From NCBI GenBank assembly GCA_910587355.1, contig CAJUKF010000055.1, forward strand, positions 1 to 16,628: DNA of 16,628 nt. The letters run 5' to 3'. The notes under the pieces were generated by a model that worked only from the letters and a program-made list of their open reading frames with translations, was not told where the DNA came from and ran no database searches. Source of the DNA: an uncultured Muribaculaceae bacterium (GTDB taxonomy: Bacteria; Bacteroidota; Bacteroidia; Bacteroidales; Muribaculaceae). Made by a program: the position numbers and the translations under genes. Shown piece by piece: positions 8,205 to 16,047 of the stretch. Each line of letters opens with the position of its first letter. Within the stretch, counting starts at the first letter, position 1.

Positions 8205-8212
8205 GTGGATGT

Positions 8213-9319
8213 TTATTTCTCAAGGAGAGCGGCCACGCACCAAAGCACCGGACCCTGGCCGTGGTAGTCGCCGATATGGCGACGGCGGTCGTAATAATAC
8301 TGCTTGTCGTTCTTCTTGTTGGTGCCTTCGCAGACATTGTCAATCTGATTGCGCTCGTTGATGTAGTCGACAAGTGCGAGCCAGCCTTTGCGGGCAACAG
8401 GACCGTATGTCTTTGCGTCGAGCCAGCCGCGTTTTACGCCGTTAATCATGGCGTAGAGGAACATGGCCGAGCCAGAAGTTTCTGTCCAGAATTCGGGCTC
8501 GTCGAGCAGCTGATTCCAAAGACCTTCGTTGTTGCGGTATTTGAGCAGGCTTTCCATCATGGTGAGGTAGCCTTTCATTATGCGTTCGCGTGCCGGGTGT
8601 TTGCTTGGCAGATTCTTGAGCATTTCGGTCATGCCTGCAGCCATCCAGCCATTGCCGCGGCTCCAGTAGAAGGGAACGTCGGGTGCATGATAGAAAAGGC
8701 CGTTGGGGCGCTGGAGTTCATCGAGGTATTTTACCATTTCGTTGGCTGTGCGGTCGAGATATTTCATGTCGCCGGTCACCTTGTATGCCTGAGTCTGAAC
8801 AACAGGAATCATATACATGTCGTCAATCCAAAGGCGGGTCTGCCATGAATAGCCTTTGTCGGCCCATGCTTTCTGCGATTCAGAGGCGTTTTCGGGGCAC
8901 TCCCACTGCGAGTCGGCGTATGGCATGCCAAGGTCTTTGTAGCGCGTGTCGCCGGTGACTTCGTAGAGCCACAGAGGCAGTGAGCCGAACATGTTGACAT
9001 CGACATGATTCATAATGGGCAACAGGGCCGATTCCTCATTGAAAAGGTGCTCGAAGCGACGCTGCAGGAGGGTCATGAGCGATTTGTCGCCGGTCAGATG
9101 CGCATAGCGGATAGAGCCGTTCCAGTAGAATGTCTCTGGATAACCTATCCATTTGCCCAGATGCAGGTTATGCTTCTCTGTGACAAAGCGGTAGGCCATG
9201 CGGCGTCCGACTTCTTCGGGAGTATAGCCCTGCGGCATGTTTTTAAGAGCGCTTTTCTGAGCGCCGATGCATTGGCATGACAGCAGAATGAGCACGGCCG
9301 CCAGTAATTTTTTTATCAT
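8213..9319 (-). CDS. GH105 unsaturated rhamnogalacturonyl hydrolase (YteR/RhiN-like)
   Basis: GH105 enzymes hydrate and remove the 4,5-unsaturated uronic acid that polysaccharide lyases leave at the non-reducing end, typically of rhamnogalacturonan fragments. The 368-residue protein has the (alpha/alpha)6 pattern and family motifs: WIDDMYMIP at 164-172, with D166/D167 at the position of the catalytic Asp of YteR; FYWSRGNGWM at 217-226; WTETSGSAMF at 278-287; and GDYHGQGPVLW at 350-360. A signal peptide is clear. LLSC at 12-15 is a possible but imperfect lipobox; cleavage near GA-QK (20/21) is the alternative, so periplasmic or membrane-anchored location is unresolved. It is the second gene of an operon, 14 bases after the GH2 stop, and converges on tRNA-Gln. 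GH88 is the main alternative family; the RGNGW motif and overall pattern favour GH105. Confidence 0.92.
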   Translation of the reverse strand: MIKKLLAAVLILLSCQCIGAQKSALKNMPQGYTPEEVGRRMAYRFVTEKHNLHLGKWIGYPETFYWNGSIRYAHLTGDKSLMTLLQRRFEHLFNEESALLPIMNHVDVNMFGSLPLWLYEVTGDTRYKDLGMPYADSQWECPENASESQKAWADKGYSWQTRLWIDDMYMIPVVQTQAYKVTGDMKYLDRTANEMVKYLDELQRPNGLFYHAPDVPFYWSRGNGWMAAGMTEMLKNLPSKHPARERIMKGYLTMMESLLKYRNNEGLWNQLLDEPEFWTETSGSAMFLYAMINGVKRGWLDAKTYGPVARKGWLALVDYINERNQIDNVCEGTNKKNDKQYYYDRRRHIGDYHGQGPVLWCVAALLEK

Positions 9320-9333
9320 AATAGGTATCAGGG

Positions 9334-12003
9334 TTAAAGGTTTTTGTGAAAGCGATATGTTTTTGATGGGGTATTCCAGCCGCTGATTTTCATGTCGAGG
9401 TTTTCGGGAGCTTCCGCAGCGGCAGTCTCAACTGTGAGCGATGTGCTTTCCCCGGGCAGGAGCGTGAAGAAATTGTCGGAGTAGAACGAGGGCCTTACGG
9501 GATGTCCTTCGGTATCGGTGAGCTGGAGGCGGTTGAAGAACGCGATTTTAGATGATGCGTTGCGGAGGGTGATGTCGAAGAAGATTTTGTCGCCGTCGCG
9601 TCGCATACGCACGTTGCTTTTCACTTTTGTCTGCGGCATGTCCTGCAACGGTTCAAACCCCGACACACAGGGCCCGGTGACTGTATTTGCACCTTCGTAG
9701 CGGTCGTTGGAGCGCCAGTAGAAATTCGAGCCGACTTTCTTGCCGTCTTTGTCGGTCAATACTAGACTTATGAAGTGTACCGGTGATATGTCGGAGGGGA
9801 AATCAAGTTTCATTACGTCGTTGGCTACACCATCGGCCGGAATATTTACTTTTTCGGTGCGCTCGAAGACTTTGCGGCTGTCGAGGTTGTAGACTGTAAC
9901 TGTGAGTTTCAGGTTATCGGCAGGACGGTAGTAGTCATTGACTACGGATACGGTGTTTTTGAGATAGTCGAACTGCGGATGCAGCGGTTCAAGGGCATTG
10001 GCTGTGTGATAAAGTGATGCGGTGGGCTCGAGTGACCAGTCCCACATACGCGAGGCCACCTGTGGTACGGGGCAATTGTGATACCAGAAGAGAAGGCCTG
10101 AGCAGTAGCGGTCGCCGTAGCCGAGCTTGTTGTAGTTCCATACTTCCCATATGCTTTTTGAGTTGATGGCGCCTACAAGCTGTGCTTTGGCGGCGTATTC
10201 GTCGAGAGTCGCGGGACGGCCGTAGCAGTTCACCATGTCGGTGTAGACCGTGCTCATAAGGTGGAAGCCGTTCCCATCATGATAATCCCATACTTCGCGG
10301 TTCATGGGCCAGAGGTCAGAGTCGTCCATCATTTCCCGTGCCGTCTCGGCGGTAGGGAAAGTGGGGGCGCCGTATTCGGGGTTGAAACCGTCTACACGGC
10401 TGCCTCGTGGCGATGCGGTATTCTCATAGTGCTGCATGGGGTTGACCTGCTTGTAGGGACTTCCGTCATGCACGCCATCACACTCGCTCTGCATCTGATA
10501 CCCTCGGGTACCGTCGAGACGGCTGATGAGTTCGGGAGTGCCGCTCACCTCGCTGCTTTCGTTTGAGGCCACGTAGTAGGCAAGAGAGGGGTGATTGCGG
10601 ATACGCTTAACAACCGATGCGACGTTGTCGAGATAATTGGCACGGTCAGAGGGATGCTTTGTATCGCCGGTAAGCCAGAATTCCTGCCAGACGAGAATGC
10701 CGAGGGAGTCGCACAGCTCGAAGAAACGGTCGGATTCGGCTATGCCGCCGCCCCACATGCGCAGCAGATTAATGCCGCTCTGACGGGTGTAACGCAGTTC
10801 GGCCTCGGTGCGGCGGTCGCTGTTGCGCAGCATTGCTTCGGGAATCCAGTTCGAACCGCGGATGAAAAGCGGATGACCGTTGACGTAGAACTGACGGGAT
10901 TTGTCGGGCGTATTTTGGTCGGATGTGATTTCGCGGATGCCGAAACGGGTGCTGAGCGAGTCGCTTGTCTCGCCGTCGACAGTTACCTTGAGATTGAGTG
11001 TGTAGAGGTTCTGCGGGCCTTTGTTTACGGGCCACCAGAGTTTTGGATTGTTGATGATGATGTCGTCAAAGCTGACTGTCTTTTCTTCGCCGCGCTGCAC
11101 GGAGAGTGTCTTTTCAAAGGAGATATCGGTATCAGCGATATTGCCCGACACAGTGCATTTTATTGGCTTGTAGGCTGATGTGGGATTCACTACATCGACC
11201 GATACTGTTTCGCGCGAAATGTCGTAGCCGGGCTTGGCGAGCTTCGATTTTACGAACGGATTGCGAAGGGCGATTTTACCGGTAGTGAAGAGCGATATGT
11301 CGCGCCATATGCCTGTGTTGCGGTCGCGTATGCCGTCCATGAATGTGAAATCCCAGCCGACCGACATAAGCATGGTGGTGTTGAGACCGATATCTCCGTT
11401 GCCGCCGTTGCGGAATTCTCCGGGCGCTCCCCAGCTCTTAGGTTTTGTAGTGCCGGGAATGTCGACAGGAACAACCTTTATGGCCAGTGCGTTGAGTTGC
11501 CCGGGGCGTATGAAATCAGTCACGTCTATGTCGTTGCGCATAAACATGCCTTTGGTCGAGCCGACGAGAGTACCGTTGAGCCACAGTTCGGCGCGATAGT
11601 TGATGCCATCGGCCCTGAGCCACACGATGCGGTTTTTGAATGAAGCCGGAACTTCAAACTCCGTGCGGAACCAGTATGTGTAGAAGTCGCGTCCGACCGC
11701 AGCGATGTCCGGAATTATGCCGGCTTCGATTTTATTATTAAGCCCGTAATATGGCTCGGGATAGATTTTATTGAATACAAGGGAGTTGAGCACAGTGCCT
11801 GGAACAATGGCATCGAGCCACTTTTCATCGTTGAAACCGTATTTTGAAATGATGTCGGCGCGTTCAGCGATGTCCGATACTTTGGCCATGCGCCATTGCG
11901 TATTACCGTGATGGCTGGCCTGCGAGGAAAGATTTATTGTCTCAGCTTTGATAGAAGAGGCAAGCAGAAGGATGGCAAATACAGACAGGAAGAAATGTTT
12001 CAT
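9334..12003 (-). CDS. GH2 family exo-acting beta-glycosidase (beta-mannosidase / exo-glucosaminidase-like clade)
   Basis: This is a retaining beta-glycosidase of 889 residues with a signal peptide (cleavage near SIKA-ET, residue 20). Layout: N-terminal sugar-binding jelly roll (about 60-240, with RADGINYRAELWLNG), immunoglobulin-like domain (about 245-355), TIM barrel (about 365-680, with LLRMWGGGIAESD at 413-425 and WQEFW at 439-443), and C-terminal Ig-like domains (about 685-885). The catalytic pair appears intact: N481-E482 in HPSLAYYVASNE as acid/base and probably E543 in NPEYG as nucleophile. The WGGG and overall architecture resemble the beta-mannosidase/CsxA branch rather than LacZ. 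CsxA chitosanases are reported to use Asp as acid, whereas this protein has Glu, which argues against exo-glucosaminidase activity. It is first in the operon with GH105, so activity on rhamnogalacturonan-type side chains is plausible, but the sugar cannot be fixed from sequence alone. Confidence 0.92.
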   Translation of the reverse strand: MKHFFLSVFAILLLASSIKAETINLSSQASHHGNTQWRMAKVSDIAERADIISKYGFNDEKWLDAIVPGTVLNSLVFNKIYPEPYYGLNNKIEAGIIPDIAAVGRDFYTYWFRTEFEVPASFKNRIVWLRADGINYRAELWLNGTLVGSTKGMFMRNDIDVTDFIRPGQLNALAIKVVPVDIPGTTKPKSWGAPGEFRNGGNGDIGLNTTMLMSVGWDFTFMDGIRDRNTGIWRDISLFTTGKIALRNPFVKSKLAKPGYDISRETVSVDVVNPTSAYKPIKCTVSGNIADTDISFEKTLSVQRGEEKTVSFDDIIINNPKLWWPVNKGPQNLYTLNLKVTVDGETSDSLSTRFGIREITSDQNTPDKSRQFYVNGHPLFIRGSNWIPEAMLRNSDRRTEAELRYTRQSGINLLRMWGGGIAESDRFFELCDSLGILVWQEFWLTGDTKHPSDRANYLDNVASVVKRIRNHPSLAYYVASNESSEVSGTPELISRLDGTRGYQMQSECDGVHDGSPYKQVNPMQHYENTASPRGSRVDGFNPEYGAPTFPTAETAREMMDDSDLWPMNREVWDYHDGNGFHLMSTVYTDMVNCYGRPATLDEYAAKAQLVGAINSKSIWEVWNYNKLGYGDRYCSGLLFWYHNCPVPQVASRMWDWSLEPTASLYHTANALEPLHPQFDYLKNTVSVVNDYYRPADNLKLTVTVYNLDSRKVFERTEKVNIPADGVANDVMKLDFPSDISPVHFISLVLTDKDGKKVGSNFYWRSNDRYEGANTVTGPCVSGFEPLQDMPQTKVKSNVRMRRDGDKIFFDITLRNASSKIAFFNRLQLTDTEGHPVRPSFYSDNFFTLLPGESTSLTVETAAAEAPENLDMKISGWNTPSKTYRFHKNL

Positions 12004-12060
12004 GGTGATATATGCGACTGCAGATTATTTGGTATTAATCGATACGGCCGAATTTTTATG

Positions 12061-12091
12061 CAAAGTTGAGAATAAAAAGTGAATCTGCAAA
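12061..12091 (-). promoter_or_regulatory. Probable promoter of the GH2-GH105 operon
   Basis: On the minus strand, TTTG (12091-12088), a 19-base spacer and CAACTTTG (12068-12061) match the -33/-7 consensus with a single mismatch, C for T at the first -7 base. Transcription would begin near 12054, leaving a leader of about 50 bases before ATG 12003. No regulator gene adjoins the operon. Confidence 0.6.
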
Positions 12092-12131
12092 ATGATTGGA
12101 GGGAAAAAGGCCGGAAAGAGTCATCTATAAC

Positions 12132-12169
12132 AAAAAAGCGAACTCAGATTCTGCTCTGAATTCGCTTTT
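12132..12169 (-). terminator. Intrinsic terminator of tRNA-Ala
   Basis: Stem 12134-12142 with 12161-12169 (AAAAGCGAA/TTCGCTTTT) continues, past one mismatch, into an inner stem TCAGA/TCTGA (12144-12148 with 12155-12159). Read on the minus strand it ends in a run of six T (the A run 12132-12137), directly after tRNA-Ala. Confidence 0.85.
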
Positions 12170-12171
12170 AG

Positions 12172-12245
12172 TGGAGTACAGCGGACTCGAACCGCTCACC
12201 TCGACACTGCCAGTGTCGCGCTCTAGCCAGATGAGCTAGTACCCC
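12172..12245 (-). tRNA. tRNA-Ala (anticodon GGC)
   Basis: Read on the minus strand from 12245, acceptor GGGGTAC pairs with GTACTCC and includes the G3-U70 wobble that identifies tRNA-Ala; the discriminator is A (12172). The D stem is GCTC/GAGC. The anticodon stem is CGACA/TGTCG with loop CTGGCAG, giving anticodon GGC. The T stem is AGCGG/CCGCT with loop TTCGAGT. All arms sum to 74 bases. The CCA tail is not encoded. Confidence 0.96.
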
Positions 12246-12257
12246 TTTTTTGCGTTG

Positions 12258-12265
12258 CAAAGGTA
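12258..12265 (-). promoter_or_regulatory. -7 element of the tRNA-Ala promoter
   Basis: TACCTTTG on the minus strand is a full TAnnTTTG match and identical to the lepA -7 box. It lies 12 bases upstream of the tRNA 5' end, so the primary transcript would have a leader of only a few bases. No clear TTTG is seen 19-21 bases further upstream. Confidence 0.6.
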
Positions 12266-12373
12266 AGGACTTTATTTTGATAATTCCTAATTCGTCTTAT
12301 GGTTTTAACAATCATTAAGAATAATGATGCATGTACGAGCTTGTCTGCGGCTAAAAACTTTTATGCTTTTCAT

Positions 12374-12403
12374 TTTGGTGTGCAATAATTTTTACTACTT
12401 TTG
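12374..12403 (+). promoter_or_regulatory. Probable promoter of the DUF1343-SSS-WYL operon
   Basis: TTTG (12374-12377), an 18-base spacer and TACTTTTG (12396-12403, full TAnnTTTG match) lie just upstream of ATG 12421. The spacer is about one base shorter than usual. The transcript would start near 12410, giving a leader of about 10 bases. The rest of the gap from 12266 is AT-rich, with only a small 6-bp dyad (12311-12316 with 12323-12328). Confidence 0.65.
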
Positions 12404-12420
12404 CTTCAAATTAAATACCG

Positions 12421-13644
12421 ATGAAAAAAATAGCGACAATTATTCTCGCAGCTGCGGCGATAGTCGGATGTACGGCTGCGAATACAGATAAAACTCAGAC
12501 CGATGCCGTGTGTGAGCAAAAGGCCGAGACATGCTGTCAGAAACCCGTTGTCGGGGCTGCCCAGCCCGAGGAATACGTGCCGCTGCTCAAGGGCAAACGG
12601 GTGGCTCTTTTTTCCAATCATACCGGCACGGTGGGCGACAAGCATACGGTGGATGTGCTGCGCGACAACGGCATAAATGTGGTGACGCTCTTTTCGCCCG
12701 AACACGGCTTCAGAGGAACGGCTGATGCCGGCGAGCATGTGTCGAGCAGCATTGACGGGCCTACAGGACTACCGATTGTGTCGCTCTATGGGTCGAAAGC
12801 TCAGCGGACACCTTCGAAAGAGGTGCTTGACGGGATTGATGTGATAGTATGCGATATTCAGGATGTGGGTCTGCGTTTCTATACATATTATTGCACGATG
12901 ATTGACCTTATGAATGCAGCCAAGGGCGCCGGCAAGGAATTTGTGGTATTTGACCGTCCGAACCCCAACGGCATGTATGTCGACGGGCCAATTCTCGACA
13001 TGAAATATTCGTCGGGTGTCGGACGCCTCCCCATACCGGTCGTACACGGCATGACACTGGGTGAAATAGCGCTTATGGCCAACGGCGAAGGATGGCTCGC
13101 AAACGGCGGACAAGTTCCGCTGACGGTGATTCCGGTAAAGAATTATACGCATCACACCCGTTATGAGCTGCCGGTGGCACCGTCGCCCAATCTTAAGTCG
13201 ATGAAGGCTATTTACCTGTATCCGTCGATGTGCTACTTCGAGGCCACTCCCGTGAGCCTCGGGCGTGGCACAGACCGCCCATTTGAAATGTACGGACATC
13301 CGGCAATGAAGAAAGGCGGCTACAGTTTCACTCCGCGGAGTATGCCCGGCGCCAAAGAACCGCCGCAGCTCGGTAAGCTTTGCTACGGTGTTGACCTCGG
13401 CAATCTCGACAACGAGGAGATTATAGCCCGTGGCATCGACCTGAGCTATCTGATTGACGCGTACAATCAGGTTGGTATGGGCGACAAATTTTTCCGTTCG
13501 TTCTTCGAACTCCTTATCGGCCGCGGCGACATACGCAAGATGATTGAAGAAGGCCGTAGCGCCGATGAAATAAAGGCTACATGGGCCGGCGATGTGGAAA
13601 AATTCAAGAAACAGCGCCGTCCTTATCTGCTTTACGAAGAATAA
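12421..13644 (+). CDS. namZ: DUF1343 lipoprotein, NamZ-type exo-beta-N-acetylmuramidase (GH171)
   Basis: The characterised DUF1343 enzymes (NamZ/YbbC, GH171) release MurNAc from the non-reducing ends of peptidoglycan fragments. The 407-residue protein begins with a lipoprotein signal (lipobox IVGC, lipidated C17). A short linker holding C31, C38 and C39 follows, then the DUF1343 fold. Conserved blocks seen are LFSNHTGT (63-70), FSPEHGFRG (91-99), DIQDVGLRFYTY (145-156), FDRPNPNG (177-184) and SLGRGTDRPFE (279-289). E94 of the EHG motif is a likely active-site residue, by family analogy. Lipidation places it at the membrane facing the periplasm or cell surface. It is first in an operon, 21 bases before an SSS symporter that could import the freed sugar. 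The domain call is strong. The muramidase activity is inferred, because not every DUF1343 protein has been tested. Confidence 0.88.
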   Translation: MKKIATIILAAAAIVGCTAANTDKTQTDAVCEQKAETCCQKPVVGAAQPEEYVPLLKGKRVALFSNHTGTVGDKHTVDVLRDNGINVVTLFSPEHGFRGTADAGEHVSSSIDGPTGLPIVSLYGSKAQRTPSKEVLDGIDVIVCDIQDVGLRFYTYYCTMIDLMNAAKGAGKEFVVFDRPNPNGMYVDGPILDMKYSSGVGRLPIPVVHGMTLGEIALMANGEGWLANGGQVPLTVIPVKNYTHHTRYELPVAPSPNLKSMKAIYLYPSMCYFEATPVSLGRGTDRPFEMYGHPAMKKGGYSFTPRSMPGAKEPPQLGKLCYGVDLGNLDNEEIIARGIDLSYLIDAYNQVGMGDKFFRSFFELLIGRGDIRKMIEEGRSADEIKATWAGDVEKFKKQRRPYLLYEE

Positions 13645-13665
13645 TCCGAACTCCGACACCTGATT

Positions 13666-15141
13666 ATGAGTCACCCCCTGATTGTAATAATAACCATAGC
13701 GGCATATTTCGCGCTGCTGTTTCTGGTATCGTATTTTGCCTCACGGGGCAGCGATAATTCAACGTTCTTCACCGGCAACCGCAAGGCCCCGTGGCCTCTT
13801 GTGGCTTTCGCCATGATTGGAGCCGCCATATCGGGCGTCACTTTCATCTCTGTACCCGGCATGGTCGCCGCCAAAGGCTATGCGTATCTGCAGATGGTGC
13901 TGGGCTTCATTGTAGGTTATTTCTGCATAGCATTCGTGCTCGTGCCTCTTTTCTATAAGAAGAATCTCATATCAATCTACGGCTATCTCGAAGACCGCTT
14001 CGGGCGCTTGACATACCGTACGGGGGCCTGGTTTTTCTTCCTGTCGAAGATTCTCGGAGCGTCGGTGCGCTTCTTCGTCGTATGCGCGGTGCTTCAGCTG
14101 CTTGTATTCTCGCCGCTTCACATACCGTTTGTCTTCAATGTGATAGTGACGATTGCACTCATATGGCTGTATACAATGCAGGGCGGTGTCAAGACACTCA
14201 TATGGACAGATTCGCTCAAAAGTTTCTGTCTCATAATGTCGGTGATTCTGTGCATTTACTTTGTGGCTGCCAATCTGGGCTACAGTTTCGGTGAACTTAC
14301 AGCCGCGGTGAGCGGGCATCATACATCGCGGATGTTCTTCTTCGACAATCCAAAAGAAGGGACTTACTTCTGGAAGCAGTTCATCGCCGGTGTATTTATG
14401 GCGATAGCCACCAACGGCCTTGACCAGGATATGATGCAGCGCAACCTTGCATGCAAAGACCAGCGTGAAAGCCGCAAGAACATGATAGTGAGCGGTATCA
14501 CACAGTTCTTCGTGATAGCTCTCTTTCTGGTGCTCGGCACACTCCTTGTGATTTATATCGACAGCAAGCAAATCGCCATGCCGGAGAAAAGCGACGAACT
14601 TTTCGGACTTGTAGCTCTCGACAACGACATGCCGCTGATTGTAGGCATACTCTTTGTACTCGGCCTTGTGTCGGCTGCGTATTCGGCTGCCGGGTCGGCT
14701 CTGACCTCGCTGACCACCTCGTTTACGGTCGATATTCTCGGCGCTCATAAGAAAAAGGACGAAAAAGCGCTCACACGTACCCGTAAGGCGGTGCATGTTG
14801 TCATGTCGGCCCTCATGGGTCTGGTAATCATCATATTCTATTATATCAGCAATCAGGATGCCATATCGGCGGTATATACACTTGCGAGCTATACCTACGG
14901 ACCGATTCTCGGTCTTTTCGTCTACGGGCTTTTGTGGAAGAAACCTGTCCGCGACAAGTTGGTGCCGTTGGTGTGCGTCGCCGCTCCGTGTCTGTCGTGG
15001 TGCCTGCAATACATTCTTAACCATCTGTGGGGCTACGAGACCAGTTTCGAACTTCTGCTGATGAACGCTTTCTTCACCGTGGGCGGCATGATGCTGCTTT
15101 CGGTGGGACATAAGCTTGTGCCTGTCACTGAAAAAGCATAA
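13666..15141 (+). CDS. Sodium:solute symporter (SSS family)
   Basis: This inner-membrane Na+-coupled symporter has 491 residues, about 13 hydrophobic helices and a LeuT-type core. Family features are GAAISGVTF in the first core helix (52-60), GGVKTLIWTD (173-182), NGLDQDMMQRNLACKD (250-265) and the serine/threonine-rich SAAYSAAGSALTSLTTSF (336-353), which carries the usual Na2-site residues. The substrate cannot be read from these motifs; SSS members move sugars, amino acids, nucleobases or sialic acid. Being between the NamZ-type lipoprotein and a WYL regulator in one transcript, it most plausibly takes up an amino sugar such as MurNAc or its disaccharide. Translation starts at ATG 13666, 21 bases after the preceding stop. 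Confidence 0.93.
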   Translation: MSHPLIVIITIAAYFALLFLVSYFASRGSDNSTFFTGNRKAPWPLVAFAMIGAAISGVTFISVPGMVAAKGYAYLQMVLGFIVGYFCIAFVLVPLFYKKNLISIYGYLEDRFGRLTYRTGAWFFFLSKILGASVRFFVVCAVLQLLVFSPLHIPFVFNVIVTIALIWLYTMQGGVKTLIWTDSLKSFCLIMSVILCIYFVAANLGYSFGELTAAVSGHHTSRMFFFDNPKEGTYFWKQFIAGVFMAIATNGLDQDMMQRNLACKDQRESRKNMIVSGITQFFVIALFLVLGTLLVIYIDSKQIAMPEKSDELFGLVALDNDMPLIVGILFVLGLVSAAYSAAGSALTSLTTSFTVDILGAHKKKDEKALTRTRKAVHVVMSALMGLVIIIFYYISNQDAISAVYTLASYTYGPILGLFVYGLLWKKPVRDKLVPLVCVAAPCLSWCLQYILNHLWGYETSFELLLMNAFFTVGGMMLLSVGHKLVPVTEKA

Positions 15142-15144
15142 ACC

Positions 15145-16047
15145 ATGGCCCGAGACCTTTTCAACCGCTACATATGGCTTGTAGACACTATCCGGCGTTA
15201 CGGCCATATAACCCGAGCCGAACTCAATGAGTGCTGGCGACGCTCGAAGTACTCCGAGGGCGCGTCGGAGTTGCCGCGACGCACTTTCTGCAATTACCGC
15301 GCGGCAGCCGAGGAACTTTTCGGCATTGAAATCAAGTGTAATCCGGCCACTTTCGAATATTATATAGACGAGGGAGGCGACGAGCAAAGCGACAGCATGA
15401 ACAACTGGCTCCTCAACTCTGCGGTAACAAACGAGGTACTTGCCGGAAGCCGCGATGTGGCCTCAAAGATTTTTGTGGAGAATGTGCCGTCGGCTCGTGA
15501 ATTCCTCGGTTCGGTGATTGATGCCATGCGACGGAGCACCCGTGTTAAGTTCGATTATAAATCATACACCCGTTCATTGCCTGCAACCGGCATCGTTTTC
15601 GAACCCTATGCACTGAAAATTTTCCGTCAGCGTTGGTATATGGTCGGTCGTCATCTTGCCGAGAACCGTCTCAAGACATATGCCCTCGACCGTATCACGC
15701 GCCTCAATATCACTACAGAGGCGTTTACTCCCGACCCCTCGTTTGATGCAGCCGAATATTTCAGTCATTCCTTCGGAATTGTGGCGGATGAAGGCGAGGT
15801 CAAGACAATCGACCTGAGGGTCGACCCCGTGCAGGCCAAATATTTCCGCACATTGCCGCTGCACCATTCCCAGGAAGAATTCGTGCACGATAAATATTCT
15901 GTCTTCCGCTACCACATGCGTGTCACACGCGACTTTGTAAGCGAACTACTCAGCTATGGGCCTCGGGTCGAGGTGCTTGCCCCTCCCGAATTACGGCTTA
16001 TGCTTGTCGGGCAGTTGCAGGAGACATTGGCGCAATATGATAATTAA
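15145..16047 (+). CDS. WYL-domain transcriptional regulator
   Basis: This is a cytoplasmic DNA-binding regulator of 300 residues. An N-terminal winged-helix region (about 1-75, with HITRAELNECWRRS and LPRRTFCNYRAAAEE) is followed by a WYL ligand-sensing domain (about 120-190). In that domain the name-giving motif reads W164-Y165-M166 within FRQRWYMVGRH and is followed by YALDRI (179-184). A WCX-like C-terminal extension (about 218-295) ends the protein. WYL proteins bind nucleic acids or small ligands and often repress or activate adjacent operons. Starting 3 bases after the symporter stop, it is almost certainly cotranscribed and likely autoregulates this operon. Its stop overlaps the stop of the convergent gene by a few bases. 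The ligand is unknown. Confidence 0.9.
   Translation: MARDLFNRYIWLVDTIRRYGHITRAELNECWRRSKYSEGASELPRRTFCNYRAAAEELFGIEIKCNPATFEYYIDEGGDEQSDSMNNWLLNSAVTNEVLAGSRDVASKIFVENVPSAREFLGSVIDAMRRSTRVKFDYKSYTRSLPATGIVFEPYALKIFRQRWYMVGRHLAENRLKTYALDRITRLNITTEAFTPDPSFDAAEYFSHSFGIVADEGEVKTIDLRVDPVQAKYFRTLPLHHSQEEFVHDKYSVFRYHMRVTRDFVSELLSYGPRVEVLAPPELRLMLVGQLQETLAQYDN

Noticed and set aside
8158..12171. GH2-GH105 as a genomic island bounded by two tRNA genes
   Set aside because: I looked for a repeat of the tRNA-Gln or tRNA-Ala 3' end at the far side and found none. There is no integrase or other mobile gene, and composition matches the neighbours.
12311..12328. ATCATT/AATGAT inverted repeat upstream of the namZ promoter as an operator
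   Set aside because: Six AT-rich base pairs can easily arise by chance in this AT-rich gap; there is no second copy to support it.
13972..15387. Long open frame (471 codons) on the minus strand opposite the symporter
   Set aside because: It lies antisense to an unmistakable SSS gene. Its translation is rich in His, Cys and Arg with no domain pattern, as expected of a shadow frame in GC-rich coding DNA.
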